DNA of 64,000 nt from Flavobacterium sp. GTDB lineage: Bacteria; Bacteroidota; Bacteroidia; Flavobacteriales; Flavobacteriaceae. The position numbers were made by a program, and so were the translations under genes. Every line of letters starts with the position of its first letter. Positions within the stretch are counted from its first letter, which is position 1. The stretch covers positions 1-64,000 of the forward strand of contig NZ_SEBS01000014.1 of assembly GCF_004211145.1 (NCBI RefSeq). The letters run 5' to 3'. This document shows positions 32,807-43,096 of the stretch, in pieces. The notes beneath the pieces are model-generated. The model was not told the origin of the DNA. It searched no databases and was given only the letters and a program-made list of their open reading frames with translations.

Positions 32807-34375
32807 ATGAAAAAACACCTCAAGAAAATCCTCATCGGAATCGGTGCATTCGTCCTGCTCGTCATCGCGTTCGGGTTGTACTTCAATTATTATTGGATCG
32901 ACAAGAAACTGCCGCTGATCATCAACGAGAAGAACAAATCGCCGTACTTCATCACGTACAAGAATCTCAACGTGTCGCTGTTGACCTCGACGATTACGGC
33001 CTCTGATATTTCAATCGTGCCCAAAGCCGCACTCAAGGACAGCATCAACAAAGCCGGAATCTTTGCGAGCGTCGAGTCAATTGAAGTACGCGGAATAAGC
33101 GTCTGGAGCCTGATTGTAAGCGATCGTATAAAGGCCAGGCGCGTCATTATCCAAAAACCGAAAATCACGCTGTACAAGAAAGACGAGAAGAAAATTCAAT
33201 ATTCAAAAAGTTTGAGCGCCGATGTCGTGGCACCGTTCGAAAAAGTCATCAGCGTCTCTGAAGTCGAACTCCACAACGGCGACGTCACGATCTTATATCC
33301 GAAATCAGGCAAACCAATGCTTACGGCTCGCAACATTTCCATCGAACTCAACGGAATCGCGATCACCGACGACGTGCTCAAACGCAAAATCCCGTTCGCC
33401 TACGAAACCTATTCGTTCGATTGCGACAGCGTCTATTACAAGCCGAACGTCACGTATCATATAAAAACGGGCAAAATCGCCACGAAAAATGACGGCTTTA
33501 CACTCGAGAAACTCGAATACCTATGCGATCTGAGCCGACCCGCGTTCATAAAATCGCTTGAAACCGAGCGCGACATGTACAACATCAAGGTCGAAAAACT
33601 CAACCTAAATAATTTATCCTGGGGATTTCGCAAGGACGATACGTTGTTCGTGCATTCGAGCAAGTTGCAGCTTGACAACGTGAACGCGAATATCTTCCGA
33701 GACAAGCGCGTCGCCGACGATTTGCGCAAGAAAAAACTCTACAACTCGCTCTTGCGTGATCTTGGTTTCGATTTGCGCATCGACACGTTGGCGATCAAAA
33801 ATTCGGTATTGGAATATGAGGAACAAGTTGGGGACGGCGGCCCCGGAAAACTGCGCTGGAGCCCGTTCAACCTTACCGCGACAAACATCTACAGCGGTTT
33901 CGAACAGACGAAATTGCCCGATGTCAAGATCGTAGTCGCGGCGAAATTCATGGATGTCGCACCTATGAACGTCAAATGGAATCTCAATGTGCTCGACAAG
34001 TCAGATGGTTTCCGGATTCGCGGCAGCATCAAGAAATTTCCCGTCGAGCAACTGTCGGACTTCAGCAAACCCTACATGAATTTCACGGGAAAAGGAATCC
34101 TGGATGAAGTCTATTTCGATTTCAAAGGCAACGACAACGGATCGAAAGGCAACTTCGGGATCAATTACGACGACTTGAAATTCACGATCTACAAGAAGAA
34201 CGACCGCCAGAAAAAGAACAAATTCCTCACTGCGGTCGCGGGAATTTTCGTCAAGAAAGACAGCAAGGAAAAAGTCAAGCAGACCGAGATCGAAGTCGAA
34301 CGTGAGAAAGACAAATCGTTCTACAATATGTTTTGGAAAAGCATAGCCGAAGGCCTAAAAAAAATCCTGATCTAA
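32807..34375 (+). CDS. AsmA/DUF748-like periplasmic protein
   Basis: A 522-residue protein anchored by one N-terminal membrane segment (residues 9-29, ILIGIGAFVLLVIAFGLYFNYY). The rest is rich in beta-strands of the AsmA/DUF748 type, with ITYKNLNVSLLTSTITASDISIVP near the start and LSDFSKPYMNFTGKGILDEVYFDFKG near 420-445. Proteins of this class are thought to carry lipids between membranes through a long groove. It converges on a larger AsmA-like gene, and the stop codon lies in the loop of a shared terminator. Not recognised at the level of a named family. Confidence 0.7.
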   Translation: MKKHLKKILIGIGAFVLLVIAFGLYFNYYWIDKKLPLIINEKNKSPYFITYKNLNVSLLTSTITASDISIVPKAALKDSINKAGIFASVESIEVRGISVWSLIVSDRIKARRVIIQKPKITLYKKDEKKIQYSKSLSADVVAPFEKVISVSEVELHNGDVTILYPKSGKPMLTARNISIELNGIAITDDVLKRKIPFAYETYSFDCDSVYYKPNVTYHIKTGKIATKNDGFTLEKLEYLCDLSRPAFIKSLETERDMYNIKVEKLNLNNLSWGFRKDDTLFVHSSKLQLDNVNANIFRDKRVADDLRKKKLYNSLLRDLGFDLRIDTLAIKNSVLEYEEQVGDGGPGKLRWSPFNLTATNIYSGFEQTKLPDVKIVVAAKFMDVAPMNVKWNLNVLDKSDGFRIRGSIKKFPVEQLSDFSKPYMNFTGKGILDEVYFDFKGNDNGSKGNFGINYDDLKFTIYKKNDRQKKNKFLTAVAGIFVKKDSKEKVKQTEIEVEREKDKSFYNMFWKSIAEGLKKILI

Positions 34376-34390
34376 GTCAGGATTTTTTTT
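34357..34390. terminator. Terminator whose loop holds the stop of the AsmA/DUF748-like gene
   Basis: AAAAAATCCTGA and TCAGGATTTTTT arms around TCTAAG; the plus-strand TAA is at 34373-34375 in the loop. The right arm reaches the stop codon of the convergent gene, so the structure serves both. Confidence 0.9.
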
Positions 34391-37359
34391 TATTTCGTTT
34401 TCGTTTCGGGTTCTGTTTTCAAGGGAATTTTCTCGTCGCGGATTTTGTCGGATTTTTTATCGTCGGACTTCTTCTCATCCTTTTTCTTTTCATCATCTTC
34501 TTTCTTCGCCTCCGCCTTTTCCTTTTTGAGTTCCTCGGTCTTGGTTGGCGTCGCATTTCCCTGAGGCTGCGTGATTACGGGCTTCCCGCCGTACTCGGTC
34601 GCTTCGACTTCATCGGTCGATTTACTGAACACTTTGATTTTCGGGTCGGAATGCGTCCCGGTAATCGCAATCGGGATTCCGATCAATCCGAAAGGCGGCA
34701 AACCAAGCCTCATGCGCAACGCAAGCTGGCCGTCGAAACTCGTTTTCCCTTCGAACCGCAAACGGAAAACGGCGACTTTCATGCGCGTACGCTCGACCGT
34801 GATCACGTTGTCTTTGATTTTCGTGTTGATGTCCACGCGAGACAGATCGGGATCGTTCAAACCGTCGGAACCCGTTTTCTTGCTGATTCCGCCGAACATT
34901 TTTAGGCCTTTTATCTTCACGCTTTTGAGCGAAACCACGCCACCGCCTTCAAGCGATGGATAGACGGGATCCATGTTGGCGTCGAGCACGCCGTTCAGTT
35001 TGTAGTCGACCGAGATGATTCCCTCGGCATTCCCAGCCGATGTCGCGAGTTCCTTGAACATCTCGATTTCCTTGAACGCGCGTTGCACGTCGAAATTTCG
35101 TGCGCGGAAACGCAAGTCGAAACCGGCTTTCGTGGTCGAGGCGTCGTCGTACATGCCGTCTAGATTCAATGTCGCGCCGACGATATCGAGCTGCGTTCCC
35201 TTGAACGTGACTTTTCCTTTGCTCACGCCGACGGTTCCCCTGATCTTCTCAGGCGTAAGATCGTCATACTTGACTTTTGCGATGTTCGTCGAGAGCGAGA
35301 CGTCGAGGTTTGTGGGAACGACGATCACGCCGCTTCCTTGTTTGGCCGGCGGTTCGCTTGGCTTTGGACTGTCTTTGGTTTCGACGACTTCAGACTTCGT
35401 CGGAGCCGTTGGTTCTGCCGGTTTGTTGGCCATGAACTCGTTCACATTTATGTATTTCGAATCGAGCTTGAAACTGCCGTGGAGCGTGCCGCGTTTCTCG
35501 AAAAAGTAATTGATCGCGTTGATGAGTCGGCCGTTGAGCGCGAAATCCGATTGGCCGTATGTGGCGGCAAATTCGTTGAAATTCATCTTCTCGCGGTCGA
35601 AAACGAACGCGCCTTTCTTGATCATGAACGGTTTCGGGAATGCGTCCATCGAGGCCTTGATGTCGCGAATGAGCAACGTCCCGCTGTTGTCGAGTTTCGA
35701 ATATTGTCCCGTCGTCGCGTAGCTTTGGCGGCCTTTGAGCTTGACGTCGGACTTTATGTAACCCGTTACGTCGATCCCTTTTTGGGCGAAAACTTTGTAG
35801 ATCGCTCCAATGTCGATCACGCCTTTGGCACGGACATCATAATCGACATCATCGAAATTCGAGAACGCCGCCTGCAGGTCGAACGGATTTCCTTCAAACG
35901 TGAAGCGAGCGGGTTTGATCGCGATTTTGGTGTCGCTGAATTTCCCGTTTCCGTTGAGCGCGCTCAGATCAAAATTGATATCGGTTATCGGATTCGGATA
36001 ATACGACGTCTTGAGCCAAGCGTTCCTAAGCAGGATTTTTCCGTTGGTTTTTGGGAACAAACGCTTCTCGGAATCATAAATGCCGTTCGCTTCGACGTTC
36101 ATATTGAGTTTTCCTCTCATGTCGACGACGCTCAAACCAAGTGATTTGTCGAGCGTTTCGAGATCGAGGTTTCCTTTTACGTTCGCCTTGATGTCAAGCG
36201 ATTTCACGCCCGTGGTTTCCACGTAAGCCCGCATGTATTCGTCCCCGAGTTTGAACGTGAGCGAATCGAGTTTCACGCTCAAGCTGTCGGTGTTCAACGA
36301 CGGAAGGACCGCCTGAAAATTCAGGTTGATGTCGCTTGTCGGCAACGGTGCGCCCGTGTATTCGATGTAACCGTCGGTGATTTTGGTGCTGAACGCGAGC
36401 GACGGATTCCGGTTCGTGGTCGCGTCGTATCGGCCTTTGAACGTGAGCAACAAATCGATATCGCCTTTGACTTTCGAGCTTTCGAGCCAGGTCACGTACT
36501 CGGGCGGAAGCGCCGTGAATAAATCCTGCAGGTTACTACCGATCGACGATACTTCGACGTCGATATAATACCCTTCTTTGAGGATATTGAAATCGCCTTT
36601 GAAATTTATGGGAAGTTTGTTGATTTTCAAATCGTTTCGCTGGAAACTGAACGTGAGCGCGTTCGTGTTGATGCGCGTGACCAGTTCGGCACTTACGTTT
36701 TTGCGTTGCAGATACGGTTCGCCGTTGTACACGAAATCAAAGTTTCCGATCTCGGCGTCGGTTTCAAGATCGAATACCGACTGGTCGAGATTTCCTTTTC
36801 CGAGGTAGTTGAAATCCTGGGCCGAGATCAGCATCTTAGCCGATTTGTCTTCGTACCGCAATCGGCAATGCGAAATGTCGATGCGATCGAGTCGGACGGA
36901 TGTATTTGAAACGGTGTCGGTGGTCGGTTCTTCCTCCTCAGAAACATAGACGTTGTAATTCGCCAAACCTTGTTCGTTAACCATGACGTTAACGACGGAA
37001 TTGTCGACATAAATCTCGTCTATGCTCACTTGATTGTCGAAAATTAGTCGTTTCAGATTGATGCCGAATGCGACTTCCTCGGCCGCTATCAACGTGTCGT
37101 TCTCGAATGGGGCCGAACCTTTAAGCGAGAAATTGTCAAGCGTCACGGTAAGTGACGGGAAATGGTTGAAGAATGAGATGTTCGCCTCGGTGAAATTGAG
37201 TTCGCCCTTGAGTTTTTTATTGGCGAAGACTTTGACCTGCTCAGCAAGCGTTCCCGGAAATAACAACGGAATTAGGAAAAGCAATAATAAAATCGATCCG
37301 ATTGTGATTCCCGTCCATTTAAGGATGCGCAGCGATATGGTCTTAAAACGTCTGTTCAT
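34390..37359 (-). CDS. AsmA family protein
   Basis: A 989-residue envelope protein with one N-terminal anchor (about residues 12-32, GITIGSILLLLFLIPLLFPG) typical of AsmA. LAEQVKVFANKKLKGELNFTEANISFFNHFPSLTVTLDNFSLKG is the diagnostic start of the AsmA domain. The C-terminal DUF3971/AsmA_2-like part includes LRLGLPPFGLIGIPIAITGTHSDPKIKVF (about 910-935). After that comes a charged tail of about 60 residues made mostly of Lys, Glu and Asp, which looks disordered. Family members control outer-membrane phospholipid or LPS balance. The start was set at the ATG at 37359, next to the -7 element at 37364-37371. Confidence 0.87.
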   Translation of the reverse strand: MNRRFKTISLRILKWTGITIGSILLLLFLIPLLFPGTLAEQVKVFANKKLKGELNFTEANISFFNHFPSLTVTLDNFSLKGSAPFENDTLIAAEEVAFGINLKRLIFDNQVSIDEIYVDNSVVNVMVNEQGLANYNVYVSEEEEPTTDTVSNTSVRLDRIDISHCRLRYEDKSAKMLISAQDFNYLGKGNLDQSVFDLETDAEIGNFDFVYNGEPYLQRKNVSAELVTRINTNALTFSFQRNDLKINKLPINFKGDFNILKEGYYIDVEVSSIGSNLQDLFTALPPEYVTWLESSKVKGDIDLLLTFKGRYDATTNRNPSLAFSTKITDGYIEYTGAPLPTSDINLNFQAVLPSLNTDSLSVKLDSLTFKLGDEYMRAYVETTGVKSLDIKANVKGNLDLETLDKSLGLSVVDMRGKLNMNVEANGIYDSEKRLFPKTNGKILLRNAWLKTSYYPNPITDINFDLSALNGNGKFSDTKIAIKPARFTFEGNPFDLQAAFSNFDDVDYDVRAKGVIDIGAIYKVFAQKGIDVTGYIKSDVKLKGRQSYATTGQYSKLDNSGTLLIRDIKASMDAFPKPFMIKKGAFVFDREKMNFNEFAATYGQSDFALNGRLINAINYFFEKRGTLHGSFKLDSKYINVNEFMANKPAEPTAPTKSEVVETKDSPKPSEPPAKQGSGVIVVPTNLDVSLSTNIAKVKYDDLTPEKIRGTVGVSKGKVTFKGTQLDIVGATLNLDGMYDDASTTKAGFDLRFRARNFDVQRAFKEIEMFKELATSAGNAEGIISVDYKLNGVLDANMDPVYPSLEGGGVVSLKSVKIKGLKMFGGISKKTGSDGLNDPDLSRVDINTKIKDNVITVERTRMKVAVFRLRFEGKTSFDGQLALRMRLGLPPFGLIGIPIAITGTHSDPKIKVFSKSTDEVEATEYGGKPVITQPQGNATPTKTEELKKEKAEAKKEDDEKKKDEKKSDDKKSDKIRDEKIPLKTEPETKTK

Positions 37360-37363
37360 AAGA

Positions 37364-37371
37364 CAAATATA
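37364..37371 (-). promoter_or_regulatory. -7 element of the AsmA gene
   Basis: Minus strand TATATTTG, a full TAnnTTTG match, only 4 bases before the chosen ATG. Either the transcript is almost leaderless or a slightly downstream start is used. No -33 TTTG is seen. Confidence 0.5.
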
Positions 37372-37418
37372 ATCCAAATGTTAAATTTTACGATTGGCTT
37401 TTAGCGTTGCTTTAAGAA

Positions 37419-37456
37419 ACAAAAAAGCCTCTCCGGTAGGGAAAGGCCTTTTTTAA
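37419..37456 (-). terminator. Terminator after the T9SS amylase gene
   Basis: AAAAAAGCCTCTCC and GGGAAAGGCCTTTTTT arms with a short GTA-type loop, 23 bases beyond the stop at 37479. It closes the minus arm of the starch locus. Confidence 0.85.
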
Positions 37457-37478
37457 CTTAACTAAAACTAACTCGAAA

Positions 37479-40331
37479 TTATTCTTTTACAAGTTTCATC
37501 GTTTTTTCGCGACGGTATTCGTCAGTCGCTTTTACGAAATAGACACCGCGCGTCAAATCGCTGATGTCATACGATGTCCCGATCGATTGACCCTGGAACG
37601 TCTTGACCAATTGGCCGGTCACCGAGAATACTTGCAGTTGTGCAACGTCGGCTGAAATTGCGAACGCGCTCGAAGCCGGATTCGGATACAAGGCCATGTT
37701 TACTGTCGTGTCGAATTGGTCGGCTGATAGGGAAACAGGCTGGTTTCCGTACACTCGGAATTGTCCTGCGGGAACTGAAATCGTGGCTGTCGCATTGGTA
37801 ACCGTCATCGGGGTGTTGTCCATCAGGTTGTACCAAGTTCCCGTGTATGGAAAACTCGGGTTGATCGATTGGGCAGCTACCGAGAAATTCGCGATTACGA
37901 CAACGTTTCTCAATTGCGTCGCTGGAAGTGAATTGTCATATACATAGATTCTTTGGCGAATGTTGTTCGCATCGGGGCTGATATCGTAATTTCCTTCAAA
38001 AACAGGCTCCTGGATCTTGAGCTGGATCATCTTTTTGTAGTTGTTGTAGATCTCAGCGCGTTGCGTAACGCCCAACCAATTGTTGGTCCATTGTTCCTGC
38101 GGTTTCGTGTCGAGTTTGCAATCGCCTGTGATCACGCCCGATTCGTCATTTACGGTTCCGTTGTTACACGTGTAAATGGAATCGTCGTAACCCAGTTCGG
38201 CAAAATGCCAGATCATTTTCGGACCCGGAACAAGCAATGAAGTTGCTCCGATCGATGACATCCTTCCCAATGAATTGTTCAGGTTGTTCAACGGCGGACT
38301 TGCTCCGGCACCGTTTCCGTAAGTCATCATGCCATAGACCATTCTTTCTTTGTCATGGCTTTCAGGATATCCGATAAGGCGTTTCCCAGCGAAGTTGTGC
38401 GCGACGTGGCCAACGCGAGTGATCACGCCGTCAGTCGGGTAACCTTTTGCAAGCTGGCTGTATTGGTACGCCATTTCGCCCCACATCATGACGCCTTTGC
38501 TCGGCGTTTCGTTGAGCCTGTAATCAGCCCATTGTTTTTCTTCGGTGTCGTTTCCGAGGTGTTCGAAAATCGCATAGTGCGTTGGGTCAAGCGACCATGA
38601 ATAATCGACGTAATCTTTTAGGATCGGTACGCGGTCAGCGGGTGAACCGTTCGTACACGTCTCGTCGGACGCCGTACACAATTGCGTGAAACCTTTTGTC
38701 AAATCCCAACGGAAACCGTCGATCTTAAACTCTTGTATCCATTGTTTTTGGACGCGGTACACGTATTCTTTCGTCAGTAGCGAAGAATGGTTGAAGTCGT
38801 TTCCGACGCTGTACGAGTGGCGCGCGACTTCGTTGAAATACGGGTTGTCGGCAGCCGGTTCGCCCCATCCGTCTCCGTCGGGATCTTTCATCCACATACG
38901 CACCATCGGGTTGCGCCCGAATGCGTGGTTAAGTGCGACGTCAAGGATTACCGCGATTCCATTTTGGTGGCAAAGGTCAACGAGTTCTTTCAATTTCGCC
39001 GCCGAACCATAAAATTTGTCGAGTGCCATGTGGAAAGACGTGTTGTAACCCCAGCTTTCGTTGCCTTCGAATTCCATTACGGGCATCAATTCGATAGCGT
39101 TGATCTTCAAATTCTTGAAGTAATCGATACGGTCGATGACATCTTGGTAACGACGGTTCGCGTCGAAATCACGAACCAAAAGCTCGTAAATCACCAAGTC
39201 TTCTTTCTTAGGTTTTACGAAATTCGTAACCTGCCAGTTGTATGGCGTTTGCCCTGTTTGCAAAACCGTCACATCACGATCCTGTCCTGCCGGGAAAACC
39301 GGCATATTCGGGTAGGAAGTCGCGGGAATGTAAGGATCGTCGTATGGATTTACGACCAATGTCGAATATGGATCGGCTGTTTTTACCAAAGCCGGGGAAT
39401 TCGTCGTGGGCGTCGTGTCGACTACCCAGTATTGATAGTAGGCGTATTGACCTGCTGTCAAACCTGTAAGTTCGAGCCAGAATTTGCCGCTTGTACCGTC
39501 TTTTTTCATCGCATGCGCCGACGTCGGATTGAAGCCGTTGAAACTTCCCGCAACATACACGAAATCCTTGCCCGGCGCCGTAAGCACGAGCGTCGCCTTC
39601 GTAGCGTCAGATGCATTGTAATTGATACCGTCGACCAATCCCGCGGGAATTGTCTGGGTAACCGTTCCCGGATTGACGACGACTGCGAATTTGCGTGTGT
39701 GCGTGGTCGTTCCCTGTACGATTTGCAATTCGTAGTTTTTATTCGCCGTTATGTTGGTATCGGTAAAGCTGTAGTTCGCGGTAGTCGCGTTGTTGATGCT
39801 TACGCCGTTCGCCAATAGGTTGTAATTCGCGTTCCCGTTGGTGTTGTTTGCCGCGATGGCAAGGCTTCCACCCGAGTTTACGATCGTAGTGCCGTTCAAT
39901 ACAGGCGCCGTCAAAGTTGCCTGGAATGCGCCTACGGGAATGTAGAAGTCAGTACTTTGGGCGCCTCCGGTATCCGATCGGAAAACGATGCAGATCTGCG
40001 TGATCGAGTTCGAAGTGCTAACTCCGTAATATGTGTACAAATCGGGGGTGATTTCAAGCTTGTATGTAGTTCCTGACACAAGTGTCAATGCTGGTTGGAC
40101 CGTATTTTGTCCCCATTGGCCGATCACGTTGGACCAGTTCGTACTGTTCACCGTAACGCCGGTGTGGGCGTAGATCGTACCGTTGTAAGTCGCGAGACCT
40201 GTTCCGGCTTTGTTGAAGAAAATGGTCACCGGAGCGTTCGCTTCAGGCGGTGACGGTGTGGTAGTTACCTGGGAAATCGACACACATGATACCAGACTCA
40301 GTACCCAGATAAATAAATAGTTTTTGATCAT
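37479..40331 (-). CDS. Secreted GH13 alpha-amylase with T9SS sorting signal
   Basis: A 950-residue extracellular amylase. Order: signal peptide (1-20); two N-terminal beta-domains (about 25-220) that resemble starch-binding or Ig-like folds; an E-set/CBM48-like domain (KDFVYVAGSFNGFNPTSAHAMKKDG, about 255-280); the GH13 barrel (about 375-800); a beta domain; and a type A sorting signal (LYPNPASSAFAISA to KTMKLVKE, about 880-950). Catalytic motifs: DGFRWDLTKGF (nucleophile Asp), AIFEHLG (Glu) and GYPESHDKERM (Asp). The tail predicts export and surface attachment or release by the type IX system. Last gene of the susC unit but behind a terminator, so its level may be lower. Confidence 0.92.
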   Translation of the reverse strand: MIKNYLFIWVLSLVSCVSISQVTTTPSPPEANAPVTIFFNKAGTGLATYNGTIYAHTGVTVNSTNWSNVIGQWGQNTVQPALTLVSGTTYKLEITPDLYTYYGVSTSNSITQICIVFRSDTGGAQSTDFYIPVGAFQATLTAPVLNGTTIVNSGGSLAIAANNTNGNANYNLLANGVSINNATTANYSFTDTNITANKNYELQIVQGTTTHTRKFAVVVNPGTVTQTIPAGLVDGINYNASDATKATLVLTAPGKDFVYVAGSFNGFNPTSAHAMKKDGTSGKFWLELTGLTAGQYAYYQYWVVDTTPTTNSPALVKTADPYSTLVVNPYDDPYIPATSYPNMPVFPAGQDRDVTVLQTGQTPYNWQVTNFVKPKKEDLVIYELLVRDFDANRRYQDVIDRIDYFKNLKINAIELMPVMEFEGNESWGYNTSFHMALDKFYGSAAKLKELVDLCHQNGIAVILDVALNHAFGRNPMVRMWMKDPDGDGWGEPAADNPYFNEVARHSYSVGNDFNHSSLLTKEYVYRVQKQWIQEFKIDGFRWDLTKGFTQLCTASDETCTNGSPADRVPILKDYVDYSWSLDPTHYAIFEHLGNDTEEKQWADYRLNETPSKGVMMWGEMAYQYSQLAKGYPTDGVITRVGHVAHNFAGKRLIGYPESHDKERMVYGMMTYGNGAGASPPLNNLNNSLGRMSSIGATSLLVPGPKMIWHFAELGYDDSIYTCNNGTVNDESGVITGDCKLDTKPQEQWTNNWLGVTQRAEIYNNYKKMIQLKIQEPVFEGNYDISPDANNIRQRIYVYDNSLPATQLRNVVVIANFSVAAQSINPSFPYTGTWYNLMDNTPMTVTNATATISVPAGQFRVYGNQPVSLSADQFDTTVNMALYPNPASSAFAISADVAQLQVFSVTGQLVKTFQGQSIGTSYDISDLTRGVYFVKATDEYRREKTMKLVKE

Positions 40332-40344
40332 AGCTTAAAATGTG

Positions 40345-40374
40345 AAAAAAGGGCTCTCGCGAAAGAGCCCTTTT
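40345..40374 (-). terminator. Terminator between susE-like and amylase genes
   Basis: AAAAGGGCTCTCG and AAAGAGCCCTTTT type arms (GGGCTCT/AGAGCCC core), in the 59-base gap after the SusE-like stop. It may partly uncouple the amylase from susCDE. Confidence 0.85.
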
Positions 40375-40390
40375 ATTAATTTCTACAGAA

Positions 40391-41458
40391 TTAGTTGAGT
40401 ACAGCCGTGTAGCTGTAAGCTCTAGGGGTGCTGAGATCCAAAGTGATCGTGTATGTACCTGAAGTCGCGACGTCGATGTCCTGACCGCCGTAGTTCAACG
40501 AACCGTCCTGTCCGTCGTCACCAAAGTTAATGTCCCAGCCATCGTTGGCGCGGAATTTAATTTTTTGGCCACCAACCAACGGCATTACGATAGTCCACTT
40601 TTTAGTTCCCGCATCATATGTCATGTTGGTATCCGAATCCCATCCTGTTGGCGTGGCAGATCCGATGATTCCCCAAGACATCGCAGCAGCTGAATACGTC
40701 ATCGCTTCAGTATCGGCTCTGATCAAATAGTAACCAGGAGCCGAAACAACGATGTTCGATTCACCTTCTTGAGCAAGCATTCCGGCGAAAGAACCGTCAT
40801 CTCCGTAATCTCCGTCAAAACCTGTGTTTGTAGGAAGAAATTTGAATTCAGGTGCAGCAACGTTCATGTAAACGAAACCTTCGAAATTTGTGTCACCGTA
40901 CTCAGGAGCCTGGATCACTGCACCGTCGGCAGGTGTCCAGTCTGATCCGTAACCTGAAGCCGCTTGGAAGTTACCCACGACATACATTTTCGGAGCCTCA
41001 GTAGTGTATGGCGTGATGCTCATTTCTACAGGCTCGCTGTACATAACTGAATCACCAACATAAGCTTTTACACGCACTTCGAAAGTTGCAGCCTCGAACG
41101 GCGTTGCGCCCAAACCTTGCAAAGCAGTATTCAACGTACTTGTCGATGCAGCCAATTGCAATGTTCCAGATGTAGTTCCAACTGTTTGCGGAGTATCGAA
41201 AGCATCTCCAAGGTAATCGATTTCTACAGCGTAGTTAGGAATGACTCCTTCGCCGAAATCAGCCGCCGTCCATACGAAACGCTCAGCAAGTACTTCCTGC
41301 GTGTCCGGATTAAGAACGTATACGTTACCTGCTTCAGGCGCGTTCAATACAGGAGCTGTTTTTCCTTCGACTACAGGTCTGTTCTCAACATCATCCTGCG
41401 TACACGACACTGCAAAGATAGCAAGCATCGCAATCATCATATTCTTCATTGTTTTCAT
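40391..41458 (-). CDS. susE: SusE-family outer-membrane starch-binding lipoprotein
   Basis: A 355-residue surface lipoprotein (lipobox AVSC, Cys19). The N-terminal SusE Ig-like domain (about 30-150) contains APVLNAPEAGNVYVLNPDTQEVLAERFVWTAADF. Two tandem starch-binding modules follow, each with a MYVVGNFQ- or WGIIGSATPTGWD-type start (about 160 and 260). Each also has GYGSDWTPADGA or KIKFRANDGWDINFGDDG stretches, whose Trp and Asp residues could contact glucan. It has one module fewer than a typical SusF. Likely role: holding starch near the SusCD importer. Sits directly after susD (18-base gap). Confidence 0.87.
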   Translation of the reverse strand: MKTMKNMMIAMLAIFAVSCTQDDVENRPVVEGKTAPVLNAPEAGNVYVLNPDTQEVLAERFVWTAADFGEGVIPNYAVEIDYLGDAFDTPQTVGTTSGTLQLAASTSTLNTALQGLGATPFEAATFEVRVKAYVGDSVMYSEPVEMSITPYTTEAPKMYVVGNFQAASGYGSDWTPADGAVIQAPEYGDTNFEGFVYMNVAAPEFKFLPTNTGFDGDYGDDGSFAGMLAQEGESNIVVSAPGYYLIRADTEAMTYSAAAMSWGIIGSATPTGWDSDTNMTYDAGTKKWTIVMPLVGGQKIKFRANDGWDINFGDDGQDGSLNYGGQDIDVATSGTYTITLDLSTPRAYSYTAVLN

Positions 41459-41476
41459 TTGATATACTTTATAATA

Positions 41477-43084
41477 TTAATAACCAGGGTTTTGTACTAG
41501 GGTTGGATTAGCTCCGATTGCGTTTGCAGGGATTGGGAAAATCTTTCTGAAGCTAGGAGTCGGCGATCCTGATGGAGTATTGCCTTTCCATGGCCACAAA
41601 TAAGCACCTCCGGTGAACTTATTGAAACGGATAAGGTCGGTACGACGATGGCCTTCCCAGTGCAATTCTCTTGCTCTTTCGTCAATAAGGAAATCTAGTG
41701 TAAGGTTGCTTACGTTGTTCGAGCTGTTCCCGAAAGCGCGTTCGCGAACATCGTTCACGTAACCTACTGCGCCCGTAATGTCAGTTCCGGTACGAACGGC
41801 ACATTCTGCATACATAAGGTAAGCATCGGCCAAACGGAACATGATAAAGTCAGTATCCGGGAAATCTCCCGCTGCATCTGAACCGGCATTTCCAGTCGAA
41901 GTCACGTTGCGGAACTTTTCGATGGCATATCCTTCAGTAAACTGAGCCACATCACTAATAACCAATGATTGACCATCAGTATGGAAGTTTGAACGCGTAT
42001 CCGAATCAGCTGTCGCGTTCGGGAATTTCCCTACGAAAGCCGACGTCGTGCGGACACCGCCCCAACCACCGTTGACACCGAATTCTGAAGCGGTCATTGA
42101 ACCTCCAACCGGAGCGTGTACCAAGAATGTAGTACCACCGTACGTTTTTGTATTCAAACCGTCGTAAGCAACAGCGAAAATATTTTCGTTTTGCGCCCCG
42201 TTCGTATCATTGTCGGCAAGGAAAAGATAGTTGTAGTTCGATACCAAAGAATAACCTGCAGACAGGATGTTGCTTATGATCGGCATAGCTTCAGCGTACT
42301 TTTCAGTTCCGATGTATTGCTTCGCGTTCATGTACAACTTCGCTCTCAACATCCAAGCAGCGCCCTGATCGGCACGCGGGTACTCATTTGTACGTGGTGC
42401 TTTAAGGTCGGCATCGATAGCAATAAGTTCCGAATCGATGTAATCGTACATCACCTGAGACGTAACCTGCTCAGGAAGAAAGTAAGATGTTGGCGACTCT
42501 TCAGTAACCAAACCTACACGACCTCCGAACAAATCAAGGAAATGCCAGTAGCTCAACGCTCTCAAGAAACGAGCTTCAGCGCGGTACGTAGCGATTTCAG
42601 CAAGCAAAGCCGCGTCGGTCACGCCACGTCCTGCAAGTTTCTCGTCGGTTGTCTGACGAAGGAATTCGTTACAGTTTTTTACCTGATAATCAAGACGCGA
42701 AAAAGTTGCGTTGATGAAACCGTCGGCTGCACCCCATGTCTGGTAATGGAAATCTTTGATCGTGTTGTCGTTCCAAGCGATGATCGCCTCGTCCGTCGTA
42801 AGTTCCTGCATCAACCAATATCCGCGGATGTATTGGCTCGCGCCTTCATCGATACCTTGGATATCCGGCGTTCCCGCAGGTCCTTGTTGCCCGGTAGTTG
42901 CCAATCCCGCGTACAACTTGGCAAGAGTTTGCCTGTAAGCTGCGGGATCCCTGTACAATTCGTCTACCGAAGGTGTTCCTTCGCTTGCCGGATTGGATTG
43001 GTCAAGATCATCCAGGCAGGAAGTCAATGAAAGCGAAAGGAGCAATACTCCGACTTTCATCATGTTTAAACCAATTTTTTTCAT
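41477..43084 (-). CDS. susD: SusD/RagB-family nutrient-binding lipoprotein
   Basis: A 535-residue outer-membrane lipoprotein (lipobox LTSC, Cys23) that covers the SusC channel and binds glucan. The SusD_RagB core is plain: DELYRDPAAYRQTLAKLYAGLA (about 41-62), ARFLRALSYWHFLDLFGG (about 170-187) and the C-terminal FLIDERARELHWEGHRRTDLIRFNKFTGG (about 467-495), a hallmark of the family. It starts 12 bases after susC ends and its stop is 18 bases before the SusE-like gene, so the three are one operon. Confidence 0.94.
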   Translation of the reverse strand: MKKIGLNMMKVGVLLLSLSLTSCLDDLDQSNPASEGTPSVDELYRDPAAYRQTLAKLYAGLATTGQQGPAGTPDIQGIDEGASQYIRGYWLMQELTTDEAIIAWNDNTIKDFHYQTWGAADGFINATFSRLDYQVKNCNEFLRQTTDEKLAGRGVTDAALLAEIATYRAEARFLRALSYWHFLDLFGGRVGLVTEESPTSYFLPEQVTSQVMYDYIDSELIAIDADLKAPRTNEYPRADQGAAWMLRAKLYMNAKQYIGTEKYAEAMPIISNILSAGYSLVSNYNYLFLADNDTNGAQNENIFAVAYDGLNTKTYGGTTFLVHAPVGGSMTASEFGVNGGWGGVRTTSAFVGKFPNATADSDTRSNFHTDGQSLVISDVAQFTEGYAIEKFRNVTSTGNAGSDAAGDFPDTDFIMFRLADAYLMYAECAVRTGTDITGAVGYVNDVRERAFGNSSNNVSNLTLDFLIDERARELHWEGHRRTDLIRFNKFTGGAYLWPWKGNTPSGSPTPSFRKIFPIPANAIGANPTLVQNPGY

Positions 43085-43096
43085 ATCACAATTTTA